A DNA stretch of 64,000 nucleotides. It comes from Streptococcus pseudopneumoniae (GTDB taxonomy: Bacteria > Bacillota > Bacilli > Lactobacillales > Streptococcaceae). Under the pieces are notes generated by a model. It was not told the origin of the DNA and did no database searches. It saw only the letters and a list, made by a program, of their open reading frames with translations. Made by a program: the position numbers and the translations under genes. This document shows positions 27,901-36,007 of this stretch, piece after piece (positions within the stretch are counted from its first letter, which is position 1; every line of letters begins with the position of its first letter). Where the stretch lies: assembly GCF_001074155.1 (NCBI RefSeq), contig NZ_JUUZ01000022.1, forward strand, positions 27,162-91,161, given 5' to 3'.

Positions 27901-30641
27901 CAGGTGAGATGGTGTTTGGTCATTCAGATATTGATACTGACGACTACTTCACATATTCAAGAACCAAACGTAATTATAGTGTTGATGACGTGAGTGAAGG
28001 TAAAAAATCCTTTAACAATTCACGTAAAATTCCAAGTATCTCACTGGCTGAGGCCGAGAAGAAAATTGAAGCAATGGGAATCACTGCTGATAAATTTACC
28101 AGCAGCAAACCTATTGAAGACAAGCTTAATAACAGTCTAAACAAAGACGATCAGTACAAAGCAATTGATAGTTATGATACGAATCGTGAGCTAGCTTACC
28201 GTAATATCGCAAAACTTCAACCTTTCTATAATAATGAGTGGATTGTAGACCAAGGTAATAAATTAGCCGCAGGAAGTCCTCTCTTGACTAAAGAAGTATT
28301 GTCTGTAACTGCTATGAAAGGCAATACCTTTGTGACGGAATTAGCTGATGCTGATCATATTATGATCCACTATGCAGATAAGACAAAAGATATCTTTACC
28401 ATTTCACCTAAAGATTCAAAAGTGAAACAAGTGAAAGAGTATGGTATTGCAGAACTTGGTGAAGTTGTTTATACTCCGAATATGGTTGACAAGGACCGTC
28501 GTGATCTCATCAATGCTATTGTTGAAAAATTAAGTCCTGTGGAATTACAATCTGACCCAATCTATACGCACCTTGGTAGAACTGGTCCAAATAAAGTTAA
28601 TGCTATTAAGAACCTTTATCTTGAAGAAACCTTCAAAGAAGTTAAGGATAATCTTACTAAATTTGTGAAACAGTTGGTTGAAAATGAGGATCATCAATTA
28701 AACACAGATGAAGCTGCTAAACGTGCTTTGATCAAGAAAATTGATGATAACAAGGCAGCGGTTCTCCTTGGACTATCTTACCTTAACCGTTATTACGGAG
28801 TGAAGTTTGATGATTTCAATATCAAGCAACTCATGTTATTCAAGCCAGACTTTTATGGTAAGAATGTAAGTGTATTAGACCGTTTGATTGAAATTGGTTC
28901 AAAAGAAGATTATGTCAAAGGAACTCGTACACACGATGCCTTCCGTGAAGTAGTTGCTAAAAATACTCTTTCTGGCAACCTAAATGACTTCCTGAAATAT
29001 AACATGGAGCTCTTTACAAAAGATACAGACTTGAATGATTGGTTTATCAAAGCAACCAAAGATAATGTCTATATCGTGGAACCAAAAACAACAAATCCTG
29101 ATTTTGCAGATAAGAAACACAGAGCCTATGAAGGCTTAAACAACGATATGCATGGCAAGATGATTTTACCACTCTTGAACTTAAAAGATGCCCATATGTT
29201 CTTGATTTCAACTTACAATACAATGGCTTATAGTTCATTTGAGAAATATGGTAAGAATACCTCTGCAGAGCGTAATGCCTTCAAAGCTGAAATTGATAAG
29301 GTTGCTAAAGGACAACAGAATTACTTAGATTTCTGGTCACGTCTATCTCTAGATAAAGTACGTAATCAGCTCTTGAAGAGCAATAATATGGTTCCAACAC
29401 CTGTACTGGACAACCAGAATTATAAAGGCATTAGTACTGACCGTTATGGCCATACAAACAGTGGTAAAGATGTGGCACCTATCCGTGAATTGTATGGACC
29501 TACAGACCGTTACCATGCGACTGATTGGCGTATGGGAGCTGTTGCTCGCGTTTATGCGAATCCATATAAGGATGATTCTGTCTTCTTTATGGTGACGGAC
29601 ATGATTAGTGATTTTGGGGTATCTGCCTTTACTCATGAAACAACTCACGTAAATGACCGAATGGTTTACCTAGGTGGCTCAAGACACCGTGAAGGAACAG
29701 ATCTTGAAGCATTTGCTCAAGGAATGCTACAAACTCCGTCAGTATCAAATCCAAATGGTGAGTACAAAGCCCTAGGTCTCAACATGGCTTATGAACGTCC
29801 AAACGATGGAAATCAATGGTATAACACTAATCCAAATGACCTTAAATCACGTGACGAAATTGATCGTTACATGAAGGGCTATAATGACACTCTCATGCTT
29901 CTAGATTATCTTGAAGGAGAAGCTGTCCTCAATAAAGCAAATCAAGATTTAAACAATGCTTGGTTCAAGAAAGTAGACAAACAGTACCGAGGAAACAACA
30001 CCAAGAATCAATTCGATAAGGTTCGACCTTTAAGTGATGATGAAAAGACTATTCCTTTGCATACAGTAAATGATCTCATTACCAACAACTTTATGACCAA
30101 TCGTGGTCCAGGTAATAGAGCTTATAATCCATCTGACTTTGATTCTGCTTATGTGAATGTTCCAATGATGACCGGTATCTATGGTGGTAATACCAGTGAA
30201 GGTGCTCCTGGAGCTATGTCATTCAAACATAATACTTTTAGAATCTGGGGTTACTATGGCTACGAAAAAGGCTTCCTAAACTATGCTTCTAACATGCTAA
30301 AAGCTGAATCTAAAAAAGCTGGTAAAGATACTCTAGGTGATGACTTCATCATTAACAAGATTTCTGAAGGAAAATTCAACAATCTCGAAGATTGGAAGAA
30401 AGCTTACTTCGAAGAAGTAGTGAATAACGCTAAAAATGGAATTCAATCTATTGAAATCGATGGTAAAACATACAATAGCTATGAAGACTTGAAGCGTGCA
30501 TTTGCTGAAGCAGTTGATAAAGATAAGACCACTCTAAGTAATGGTTCTGTCAAATTTGACAACACCGTATCACTTAAAGAAAAACTCTTTAAGAAACTTC
30601 TTCAACAAACAGATAGCTTTAAAACTTCTATCTTTAAATAA
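24990..30641 (+). CDS. zmpB: Cell-surface zinc metalloprotease ZmpB (M26 family)
   Basis: Surface protease of 1883 residues of the IgA1-protease/Zmp (M26) family. A YSIRKFSVGVGSAVIGALLFG signal lies at residues 12-32. An LPNTG motif at 98-102, followed by two hydrophobic stretches, is the N-terminal sortase motif peculiar to this family. About residues 285-380 hold three 27-residue repeats (KGTQEEGH...). Two G5-like domains (about 370-530) follow, then a long M26 N region. The zinc site is H1549-E-T-T-H1553 with the third ligand E1573, 20 residues on. The C terminus LLQQTDSFKTSIFK and the HETTH form match ZmpB better than the IgA1 protease (HEMTH). The frame is open 51 bp upstream, but AGGA and the YSIRK N terminus fix 24990. 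Its substrate cannot be read from sequence. Confidence 0.85.
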   Translation: MEKKQVEKVIKYSIRKFSVGVGSAVIGALLFGTNNLLLDQVAANEVCELNQVHYRYLAEQELTEAEKALIHRELPSNLEQDDVVYLVYRKKEVHTQYLPNTGSKELGLVSFGFATAALAVLVFSKKRPNKIAGILFIGALGGSYFIPQTIQAFENQILLSYNQTISACSQEDLANGVIQIDGYDYIGYFKEADLKVSMPENNQDNNLITDKVTQETHEDEPLVQPELPTYREETTTTATQGETQGSESFVQPEPPVHTSEETTESTQEEDPIGESPVKPESPAQPENSTAKGTQEEGHVGESLVQEELPAYTGEITAKGTQEEGHVGESLIQPELPAYTDEVTAKGTQEEGHEGEPLIQPSLPEYNVTESTVTETETVTIPYSTEYLSDSNRYTDEESVVQKGEVGSQLIHRVYKTVDGEKVGEAITTSTEVVKAPVAEKISRGTKAIEGQTEEVSVEEVPFKTITEQDSSLLKGTETVAQVGKNGKKKITKVYKTIKGVKTADAPTVSEEVLEQAQDHIIKKGTKELEKPTLTLTKVDTEELNRSANATYSLKKPDGVTIKSIQAVLKKGDQVIKTFAISESNLATALADLDYYKDYTLATTMVYDRGNGDEEEVLKEEPLRIDLKKVEVKNIKETSLISVDDQGNETDSSLLSEKPSNVKPYYLKVTTYDNKVTKLAVDKIEEVTVDGDKLYKVTAKAPDLIQRTAENRFTEEYVHYLPKPKAHEGDVYYDFYELVKAMQANPTGTFKLGSNMNANNVPPAGKSYVTNAFKGSLGSTDGNKFAIHNITRPLFGNIEGGSVKDLLLENVNIDMPGVDRVAPIAGVIKNNATIENVKVTGSVVGNNDVAGIINKIDGSGKVSNVAFIGKLHAAGNRGGYLAGILGENWKGVVEKAYVDAEITGNKAKAAGLVYSSQNGANNYTVGTEGVLRNSVAKGSIELKEAVQSGGLLGTNWALGTIEDNITMMKVKTGEMVFGHSDIDTDDYFTYSRTKRNYSVDDVSEGKKSFNNSRKIPSISLAEAEKKIEAMGITADKFTSSKPIEDKLNNSLNKDDQYKAIDSYDTNRELAYRNIAKLQPFYNNEWIVDQGNKLAAGSPLLTKEVLSVTAMKGNTFVTELADADHIMIHYADKTKDIFTISPKDSKVKQVKEYGIAELGEVVYTPNMVDKDRRDLINAIVEKLSPVELQSDPIYTHLGRTGPNKVNAIKNLYLEETFKEVKDNLTKFVKQLVENEDHQLNTDEAAKRALIKKIDDNKAAVLLGLSYLNRYYGVKFDDFNIKQLMLFKPDFYGKNVSVLDRLIEIGSKEDYVKGTRTHDAFREVVAKNTLSGNLNDFLKYNMELFTKDTDLNDWFIKATKDNVYIVEPKTTNPDFADKKHRAYEGLNNDMHGKMILPLLNLKDAHMFLISTYNTMAYSSFEKYGKNTSAERNAFKAEIDKVAKGQQNYLDFWSRLSLDKVRNQLLKSNNMVPTPVLDNQNYKGISTDRYGHTNSGKDVAPIRELYGPTDRYHATDWRMGAVARVYANPYKDDSVFFMVTDMISDFGVSAFTHETTHVNDRMVYLGGSRHREGTDLEAFAQGMLQTPSVSNPNGEYKALGLNMAYERPNDGNQWYNTNPNDLKSRDEIDRYMKGYNDTLMLLDYLEGEAVLNKANQDLNNAWFKKVDKQYRGNNTKNQFDKVRPLSDDEKTIPLHTVNDLITNNFMTNRGPGNRAYNPSDFDSAYVNVPMMTGIYGGNTSEGAPGAMSFKHNTFRIWGYYGYEKGFLNYASNMLKAESKKAGKDTLGDDFIINKISEGKFNNLEDWKKAYFEEVVNNAKNGIQSIEIDGKTYNSYEDLKRAFAEAVDKDKTTLSNGSVKFDNTVSLKEKLFKKLLQQTDSFKTSIFK
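25854..26085 (+). repeat. Three 81-bp tandem repeats in zmpB
   Basis: Units begin at 25854, 25935 and 26016; each encodes 27 residues of the KGTQEEGHxGExLxQ type. They form a Glu/Pro-rich stalk between the N-terminal anchor region and the G5 domains. Slipped-strand change of copy number is possible. Confidence 0.8.
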
Positions 30642-30647
30642 TCAATT

Positions 30648-30681
30648 GACTCTCACCTGCTAAGCAGGTGGGAGTTTTCTT
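30648..30681 (+). terminator. Terminator after zmpB
   Basis: ACTCTCACCTGC pairs with GCAGGTGGGAGT, followed by TTTTCTT. Confidence 0.85.
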
Positions 30682-30800
30682 GTCATCAAGAAGCGCTATT
30701 AATTTCCGAGCAGATTTCAAGTATTTTTAGGATGCTAGGTATATAATAGAGCTATAATACAAAATCTATATTCATATATCTAATAAGAAAGGTGATGAAA

Positions 30801-31361
30801 ATGAAAATATGGCAAGTATCTGTATTGGTTTGCGCTAGTCTGGTTTGTCTATCGGCTTGTAAAAATCAGTCAACAAACCAGGCTGATAATCAGAGTGGAG
30901 ATAAACAAGGGCAAGTTAGCTCTCAAATGGCAAAACAAGGGGAAGAAGTTTCAGACTTTGAGCTTACGGGAGTTAATGGTAAAACTTATCGCCTATCAGA
31001 TTATAAAGGCAAAAAGGTCTATCTCAAATTTTGGGCATCTTGGTGCTCTATTTGTCTAGCTAGTTTACCTGATACCGATGAACTGGCAAAAGAAGCAAGT
31101 GATGACTATGTCATCTTGACAGTGGTTTCTCCTGGTCAAAAAGGAGAGCAAGCAGAAGGAGACTTCCAAAAATGGTATCAGGGCTTGGACTATAAAAATC
31201 TCCCTGTCCTTCTAGATCCTTCGGGAAAACTCTTAGCAAGTTACGGAGTCCGTTCTTATCCGACTCAGGCCTTTATCGATAAAGAAGGCAAACTAGTTAA
31301 GACCCAGCCAGGTTTTATGGACAAAGAAACTATTTTAAAGACTTTAAAAAGCATAGATTAG
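30801..31361 (+). CDS. etrx2: Extracytoplasmic thioredoxin-family lipoprotein (TlpA/Etrx type)
   Basis: Surface thioredoxin-like lipoprotein of 186 residues. The lipobox LSAC at residues 17-20 gives a lipidated Cys, followed by a Gln/Asn-rich linker. The thioredoxin fold has the active site WASWCSIC (about residues 79-86) and the cis-Pro region SYPTQAF. In pneumococcus, Etrx proteins pass electrons from a CcdA-type membrane protein to the surface methionine sulfoxide reductase MsrAB2. The next gene, 9 bp away, is that reductase, which supports the pairing. The start 30801 is set by AAAGG 8 bp upstream; nearer in-frame ATG and GTG codons are too close to it. No CcdA gene lies in the neighbourhood, so the electron source is elsewhere. 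Confidence 0.82.
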   Translation: MKIWQVSVLVCASLVCLSACKNQSTNQADNQSGDKQGQVSSQMAKQGEEVSDFELTGVNGKTYRLSDYKGKKVYLKFWASWCSICLASLPDTDELAKEASDDYVILTVVSPGQKGEQAEGDFQKWYQGLDYKNLPVLLDPSGKLLASYGVRSYPTQAFIDKEGKLVKTQPGFMDKETILKTLKSID

Positions 31362-31370
31362 AGGCTCATC

Positions 31371-32486
31371 ATGAATGATAAATTAAAAATAATTGTATTC
31401 ATAGGAATCATCATTTGCGTTATTATCGGACTTTTATTTCTTTGGGAAAAAAGAAGCGCAAGCTACACAGATACCACTCAAATCGAGAAGGCAGCAGTTA
31501 GTCAAGGACAAAAGGCCAAGAAAAAAACAGAGCCAAGTAAAGATGCTGACTTACATGATATCTATCTAGCTGGAGGTTGTTTCTGGGGAGTCGAAGAATA
31601 TTTTTCTCGAGTAGCAGGTGTGACAGATGCTGTTTCTGGCTATGCGAATGGCAGAGGAGAAACAACCCAGTATGAATTGATCGGCCAAACTGGGCATGCT
31701 GAGACTGTTCATGTGACCTACGATGCCAATCAAATTTCTTTAAAAGAAATCTTGCTCCATTATTTCCGCATTATCAATCCAACTAGTAAAAATAAGCAGG
31801 GAAATGATGTGGGAACTCAGTACAGAACAGGAGTCTACTATACAGATGAGAAAGATTTAGAAGTCATCAATCAAGTTTTTGATCAAGTTGCTCAGAAGTA
31901 TGACCAGCCTCTAGCGGTTGAAAAGGAAGCCTTAAGAAATTTTATCGTGGCTGAGGACTATCACCAAGATTATCTCCAGAAAAATCCTAATGGATATTGC
32001 CATATCAATGTCAATCAAGCATCCTATCCTGTTATTGATGCGAGTAAATATCCAAAACCGAGTGACGATGAATTGAAAAAACTCCTCTCTCCTGAGGAAT
32101 ATGCAGTGACTCAAAATAGTCAAACAGAACGGGCCTTTTCAAATCGTTACTGGGATAAATTTGAAGCAGGCATTTATGTAGATGTAGCAACTGGAGAACC
32201 TCTCTTTTCTTCGAAAGATAAATTTGAATCGGGCTGTGGTTGGCCAAGTTTTACCCAGCCTATCAGTCCAGATGTTGCGACCTACAAGGAAGACAAGTCT
32301 TATAATATGGTCAGAACAGAAGTCAGAAGCCGAACTGGTGATTCCCACTTAGGACATGTCTTTACAGACGGACCTCAGGACAAGGGAGGTCTACGCTATT
32401 GTATCAATAGTCTATCCATCCGCTTTATTCCGAAGGATCAAATGGAAGAAAAAGGTTATGGTTATTTGTTGGATTATGTTGAGTAA
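31371..32486 (+). CDS. msrAB2: Membrane-anchored methionine sulfoxide reductase MsrA/MsrB
   Basis: Bifunctional reductase of 371 residues that repairs both stereoisomers of methionine sulfoxide in surface proteins. A membrane anchor lies at residues 7-25 ([19 protein letters not shown]). The MsrA domain starts near residue 62 with the catalytic GGCFWG and contains GYANG and [10 protein letters not shown]. The MsrB domain starts near residue 235 with [19 protein letters not shown] and the catalytic RYCINS near its end. It is the second gene after the thioredoxin lipoprotein and is probably reduced by it. It lies next to the surface protease and closes with a terminator. Confidence 0.92.
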   Translation: MNDKLKIIVFIGIIICVIIGLLFLWEKRSASYTDTTQIEKAAVSQGQKAKKKTEPSKDADLHDIYLAGGCFWGVEEYFSRVAGVTDAVSGYANGRGETTQYELIGQTGHAETVHVTYDANQISLKEILLHYFRIINPTSKNKQGNDVGTQYRTGVYYTDEKDLEVINQVFDQVAQKYDQPLAVEKEALRNFIVAEDYHQDYLQKNPNGYCHINVNQASYPVIDASKYPKPSDDELKKLLSPEEYAVTQNSQTERAFSNRYWDKFEAGIYVDVATGEPLFSSKDKFESGCGWPSFTQPISPDVATYKEDKSYNMVRTEVRSRTGDSHLGHVFTDGPQDKGGLRYCINSLSIRFIPKDQMEEKGYGYLLDYVE

Positions 32487-32507
32487 GTTTTCTCAACCAT
32501 ATTAGTT

Positions 32508-32543
32508 AAAAAGCCAGATCTCCTGTTTGGGGTCTGGCTTTTA
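32508..32543 (+). terminator. Terminator after msrAB2
   Basis: AAAAGCCAGATC pairs with GGTCTGGCTTTT across about a 10-nt loop. The pabB promoter begins at its right edge. Confidence 0.85.
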
Positions 32544-32552
32544 TGGTATACT
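32544..32552 (+). promoter_or_regulatory. pabB promoter, implying a leaderless mRNA
   Basis: Extended -10, TG-G-TATACT (TATACT 32547-32552). The ATG is at 32559, 6 bases later, so transcription should start at about the A of the start codon. No ribosome binding site is possible on such a transcript. Confidence 0.65.
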
Positions 32553-32558
32553 TAGGAT

Positions 32559-34280
32559 ATGCATAGAAAAACAGTGATTGATTTTAGGGCTTTGGGCGAG
32601 AGATACACCTTTACCAAGCCTATCAAAGAGTTAAAAACCAGAGATTTAGCAGAAGTGACAGACTTACTGGCACAAGTGGAAAGCTACCAAGAACAGGGCT
32701 ATTATGTGGTGGGTTATGTCAGCTATGAGGCTGCACCTGCTTTTGATGAGAAGTTAGCGGTTCACGAGGGTCCCTTGTTAGGAGAGTATCTCCTCTATTT
32801 CACCGTTCATGACAGCGTTGAAACATCCAGCATTCCTCTAGCTTATGAGGAGGTGGATTTGCCATCAAATTGGCAGGAAGTAACATCTGCTGAGGACTAT
32901 GAAAAGGCGATTACCCAAATTCACCATCATTTAAGACAAGGAGATACCTATCAGGTCAATTATACTGTCCAACTCAAGCAGGAGTTATCTGCTAATCCTT
33001 TTGCCATCTACAATCGTATGGTGGTGGAGCAGGAAGCGGGATATAATGCTTACGTAGAGCATGATGATATGGCAGTGATTTCCATGAGTCCAGAACTCTT
33101 TTTTGAGCAAAATGGTCGTGAATTGACGACTCGTCCTATGAAGGGCACAACTAAACGTGGTTTGAATAACGATGACGACTTGAAAGAGGCGGCTTGGTTG
33201 GAACAGGATCCCAAAAATCGTTCAGAAAACATGATGATAGTGGACCTCTTGCGAAATGACATGAATCGTATTTCTGAGGTTGGTAGTGAGCATGTGAAGC
33301 GTTTATGCCAAGTTGAGCAGTATTCTACAGTTTGGCAGATGACTTCGACTATCAAGAGTCAGTTACGACCAGATGTTGACCTAGTTGAAATCTTCCGTTC
33401 GCTCTTTCCATGTGGCTCCATCACAGGAGCTCCCAAGATAGCGACCATGGAAATTATCAAGAACTTGGAACCACATGCGCGTGGAGTATACTGTGGAACT
33501 GTTGGTCTCTTACTGCCCAATGGACGACGGATTTTCAATGTGGCTATTCGAACTATTCAACTGCATGGAGGGCAAGCCATCTATGGTGTCGGAGGTGGCA
33601 TCACTTGGGATAGTACTTGGGAGTCAGAATACCGTGAAGTCCATCAAAAGGCAGCTGTTCTTTACCGAAAACAACCTCGTTTTCAATTGATTACGACAGG
33701 GAAAATCAGCCAGAAAAAATTGCTCTTTGAAAAGCAACATCTAGAAAGATTGCGAAAGGCTAGTCGTTATTTTGCCTTTCCATTTGATCAAGAAGTTTTG
33801 AAACAAAAAATAGAGAAGGAGTACCAGTCTTGTGACATCTGTCAAGATTATCGGATACGAATCAGTCTCAGCAAATCTGGAGAGATTGAAATTGAACGAC
33901 AAGTATTGACACCGCTTAGCTCTAGTTTTTGTCAGGCCAAGATTTGTCAGCAAGAAGCTGATTTGGAGCAGGCCTTTACCTACTTTAAGACGACACACCG
34001 ACCGCATTTGACAGTGGGAGAGCAGGAAATCATCTATCACACTGCTGATGGAAAATTGCTCGAAACCTCTATTGGGAATCTGGTCTTAAAAATGAATAAC
34101 AAGCTCTATACCCCACCTAGTACACTTGGCATTTTACCAGGGATTTATCGCCAGCATTTACTTGAAATCGGGCAGGTAGAAGAGAAGGTCTTGACTTTAT
34201 CAGATTTGAAACAGGCAGAAGCCATTTATGGCTGTAATGCGGTTAGGGGGTTATACGAGTTGTCAGTAAGGGAGAACTAA
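32559..34280 (+). CDS. pabB: Aminodeoxychorismate synthase I / lyase fusion (PabB-PabC)
   Basis: Bifunctional folate-pathway enzyme of 573 residues. About residues 1-365 form the chorismate-binding domain, with QGDTYQVNYTVQL, PELFFEQNGRELTTRPMKGTTKRG, the SENMMIVDLLRNDMNRI stretch, FPCGSITGAPK and the C-terminal YGVGGGITWDS. From about 375 a class IV aminotransferase-like lyase follows, with LLETSIGNLVLK and GILPGIYRQHLLE. It makes 4-aminobenzoate from chorismate with a separate glutaminase (PabA), not seen here. The start is at the conserved MHRKTVIDF and there is no ribosome binding site. The next gene, a hydrolase, begins directly after the stop codon. Confidence 0.92.
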   Translation: MHRKTVIDFRALGERYTFTKPIKELKTRDLAEVTDLLAQVESYQEQGYYVVGYVSYEAAPAFDEKLAVHEGPLLGEYLLYFTVHDSVETSSIPLAYEEVDLPSNWQEVTSAEDYEKAITQIHHHLRQGDTYQVNYTVQLKQELSANPFAIYNRMVVEQEAGYNAYVEHDDMAVISMSPELFFEQNGRELTTRPMKGTTKRGLNNDDDLKEAAWLEQDPKNRSENMMIVDLLRNDMNRISEVGSEHVKRLCQVEQYSTVWQMTSTIKSQLRPDVDLVEIFRSLFPCGSITGAPKIATMEIIKNLEPHARGVYCGTVGLLLPNGRRIFNVAIRTIQLHGGQAIYGVGGGITWDSTWESEYREVHQKAAVLYRKQPRFQLITTGKISQKKLLFEKQHLERLRKASRYFAFPFDQEVLKQKIEKEYQSCDICQDYRIRISLSKSGEIEIERQVLTPLSSSFCQAKICQQEADLEQAFTYFKTTHRPHLTVGEQEIIYHTADGKLLETSIGNLVLKMNNKLYTPPSTLGILPGIYRQHLLEIGQVEEKVLTLSDLKQAEAIYGCNAVRGLYELSVREN

Positions 34281-34898
34281 ATGAAATTAATATTTTTACA
34301 TGGCCTAGGTCAGTCAGCAGATAGTTGGAAAGAAGTTCAGGATTTTCTTGCAGATTATCCCTCTGAAGCCCTAGAGTTATTTCCTCCCGGAGTTGCTACC
34401 TACCAAGAAGCTAAGGAGCGCATTTATCAGCACTTGTCAGAGGAGACAGGACCTTTTGTCTTAATCGGCTTATCCTTAGGTGCTGCACTTGCACTGGAGC
34501 TTTCAAGTTACGATTTGGCAAATCTTCAGGCCTTGGTCTTGTCAGGTTGTCCATTGAAACTAGCTGGTAACATTCCTTTTTATATTCAGTTGCTGATATT
34601 TAAACTACTCCCCAAAAGGATATTTGAGAAACAGGGAGCAGATAAAGCTCTTATGGTTGGAGTTTCTGAAGAATTAAAAACACTTGATTTAAGAGAGATT
34701 GCACGGAATTGTCCCTATCCAAGCTTGTTAATTTGTGGTAGTCAGGATAAGCCTAATCTCAGTTCAATGAAAGCTATTCAAGAACTGATGCCAAATTCCC
34801 AGTTTCAGATCATCTCTGAGGGACCTCATGTCCTAAATAGGGCAAAACCAAAAGAGTTTGCAGAAATAACTAGAAGTTTTCTTGAATTGCTGAAATAA
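34281..34898 (+). CDS. Alpha/beta hydrolase
   Basis: Small alpha/beta-hydrolase-fold protein of 205 residues, substrate unknown. The N terminus KLIFLHGLGQSADSW gives the oxyanion region, GLSLGAAL (GxSxG) the nucleophile Ser near residue 69, LLICGSQDKPN the acid loop near residue 155, and EGPHVLN a likely catalytic His. It looks cytoplasmic. The ATG follows the pabB stop codon with no gap and GGGAG lies inside pabB, so the two are co-translated. A role in folate metabolism is not implied by sequence. It ends the transcript before the glucokinase promoter. Confidence 0.82.
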   Translation: MKLIFLHGLGQSADSWKEVQDFLADYPSEALELFPPGVATYQEAKERIYQHLSEETGPFVLIGLSLGAALALELSSYDLANLQALVLSGCPLKLAGNIPFYIQLLIFKLLPKRIFEKQGADKALMVGVSEELKTLDLREIARNCPYPSLLICGSQDKPNLSSMKAIQELMPNSQFQIISEGPHVLNRAKPKEFAEITRSFLELLK

Positions 34899-34910
34899 GT
34901 TTGATAAAAT
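34882..34910 (+). promoter_or_regulatory. Glucokinase promoter
   Basis: TTGAAT (34882-34887), a 17-bp spacer and TG-A-TAAAAT (TAAAAT 34905-34910). It overlaps the end of the hydrolase gene. Confidence 0.7.
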
Positions 34911-34946
34911 AATATGGAAGTTGATATTATCATAAAGGAGAAAAAG

Positions 34947-35906
34947 ATGAGTCAAAAGATTATTGGAATTGACCTTGGTGGAACTTCTGTCAAGTTTGCA
35001 ATTTTAACTCAAGAAGGAGAAATCCAAGAAAAATGGTCTATTAAGACTAACATTTTGGATGAAGGAAGCCACATTGTAGATGATATGATTGAGTCTATTC
35101 AACATCGTTTTGAATTGCTTGGATTGGCTGCGACTGATTTCCAAGGTATTGGTATGGGTTCACCTGGTGTAGTTGACCGTGAAAATGGAACTGTTATCGG
35201 AGCCTATAACCTCAACTGGAAAACTCTTCAACCGATCAAAGAGAAAATGGAAAAAGCCTTGGGTATTCCATTCTTTATCGACAATGACGCTAACGTAGCT
35301 GCTCTTGGTGAGCGTTGGATGGGTGCTGGTGAAAACCAACCAGACGTTGTCTTTATGACTCTTGGTACAGGTGTTGGTGGCGGTATCGTGGCAGAAGGTA
35401 AATTGCTTCACGGTGTTGCAGGTGCTGCAGGTGAACTTGGACATATCACAGTTGACTTTGACCAACCAATCCCATGTACTTGTGGTAAAAAAGGCTGTCT
35501 TGAGACAGTAGCTTCAGCAACAGGTATTGTCAACTTGACTCGCCGTTACGCGGATGAATATGAAGGCGATGCAGAGTTGAAACGCTTGATTGACGACGGT
35601 GAAGAAGTAACTGCTAAAACTGTCTTTGACTTGGCAAAAGAAGGGGACGACCTAGCTTTAATCGTTTACCGTAACTTCTCACGCTACTTGGGTATTGCAT
35701 GTGCCAACATCGGTTCTATCCTAAATCCATCAACGATTGTTATCGGTGGTGGAGTTTCAGCTGCTGGGGAATTCCTTCTCCAAGGTGTGCAAAAGGTTTA
35801 TGATGAAAATACCTTCCCACAAGTTCGTACAACAACTAAGCTAGCTCTTGCAACTCTAGGAAATGACGCTGGAGTTATCGGAGCAGCATCACTTGTCTTG
35901 CAATAA
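34947..35906 (+). CDS. gki: Glucokinase, ROK family
   Basis: ATP-dependent glucose phosphorylation, 319 residues. The ROK phosphate loop is IGIDLGGTSVKFAIL at residues 5-19, followed by GMGSPGVVD, IDNDANVAALGE with the catalytic Asp near residue 115, GTGVGGGIV, GELGHITV, and the zinc-binding CTCGKKGCLE near residue 183. The frame is open 33 bp upstream, but AAGGAG before 34947 and the family N terminus fix this start. It has its own promoter and terminator. Codon choice is of the highly expressed type. It supplies glucose 6-phosphate from sugars released by the amylase, neopullulanase and beta-galactosidase in this window. Confidence 0.94.
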   Translation: MSQKIIGIDLGGTSVKFAILTQEGEIQEKWSIKTNILDEGSHIVDDMIESIQHRFELLGLAATDFQGIGMGSPGVVDRENGTVIGAYNLNWKTLQPIKEKMEKALGIPFFIDNDANVAALGERWMGAGENQPDVVFMTLGTGVGGGIVAEGKLLHGVAGAAGELGHITVDFDQPIPCTCGKKGCLETVASATGIVNLTRRYADEYEGDAELKRLIDDGEEVTAKTVFDLAKEGDDLALIVYRNFSRYLGIACANIGSILNPSTIVIGGGVSAAGEFLLQGVQKVYDENTFPQVRTTTKLALATLGNDAGVIGAASLVLQ

Positions 35907-35912
35907 GAAGCA

Positions 35913-35968
35913 AAAGAAGGAGAAAATCACTATCTTGAAGCCAGTGATTTTCCTCCTTTCTTTTTTTA
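35913..35968 (+). terminator. Terminator after gki
   Basis: AGAAGGAGAAAATCACT pairs with AGTGATTTTCCTCCTTTCT over an 11-nt loop, followed by a T run. Confidence 0.85.
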
Positions 35969-35977
35969 TGCTATACT
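35969..35977 (+). promoter_or_regulatory. thyA promoter
   Basis: Extended -10, TG-C-TATACT (TATACT 35972-35977), directly after the gki terminator and about 30 bases before the thyA start, which has a GAGGAG ribosome binding site. Confidence 0.6.
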
Positions 35978-36007
35978 AGTTAAGAATAAACGTTGAGGAG
36001 AGAGTAA

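Noticed and set aside
24990..30641. Call of the protease as IgA1 protease (iga)
   Set aside because: The zinc motif is HETTH rather than HEMTH, and the C-terminal sequence fits ZmpB better; I kept zmpB with moderate certainty.
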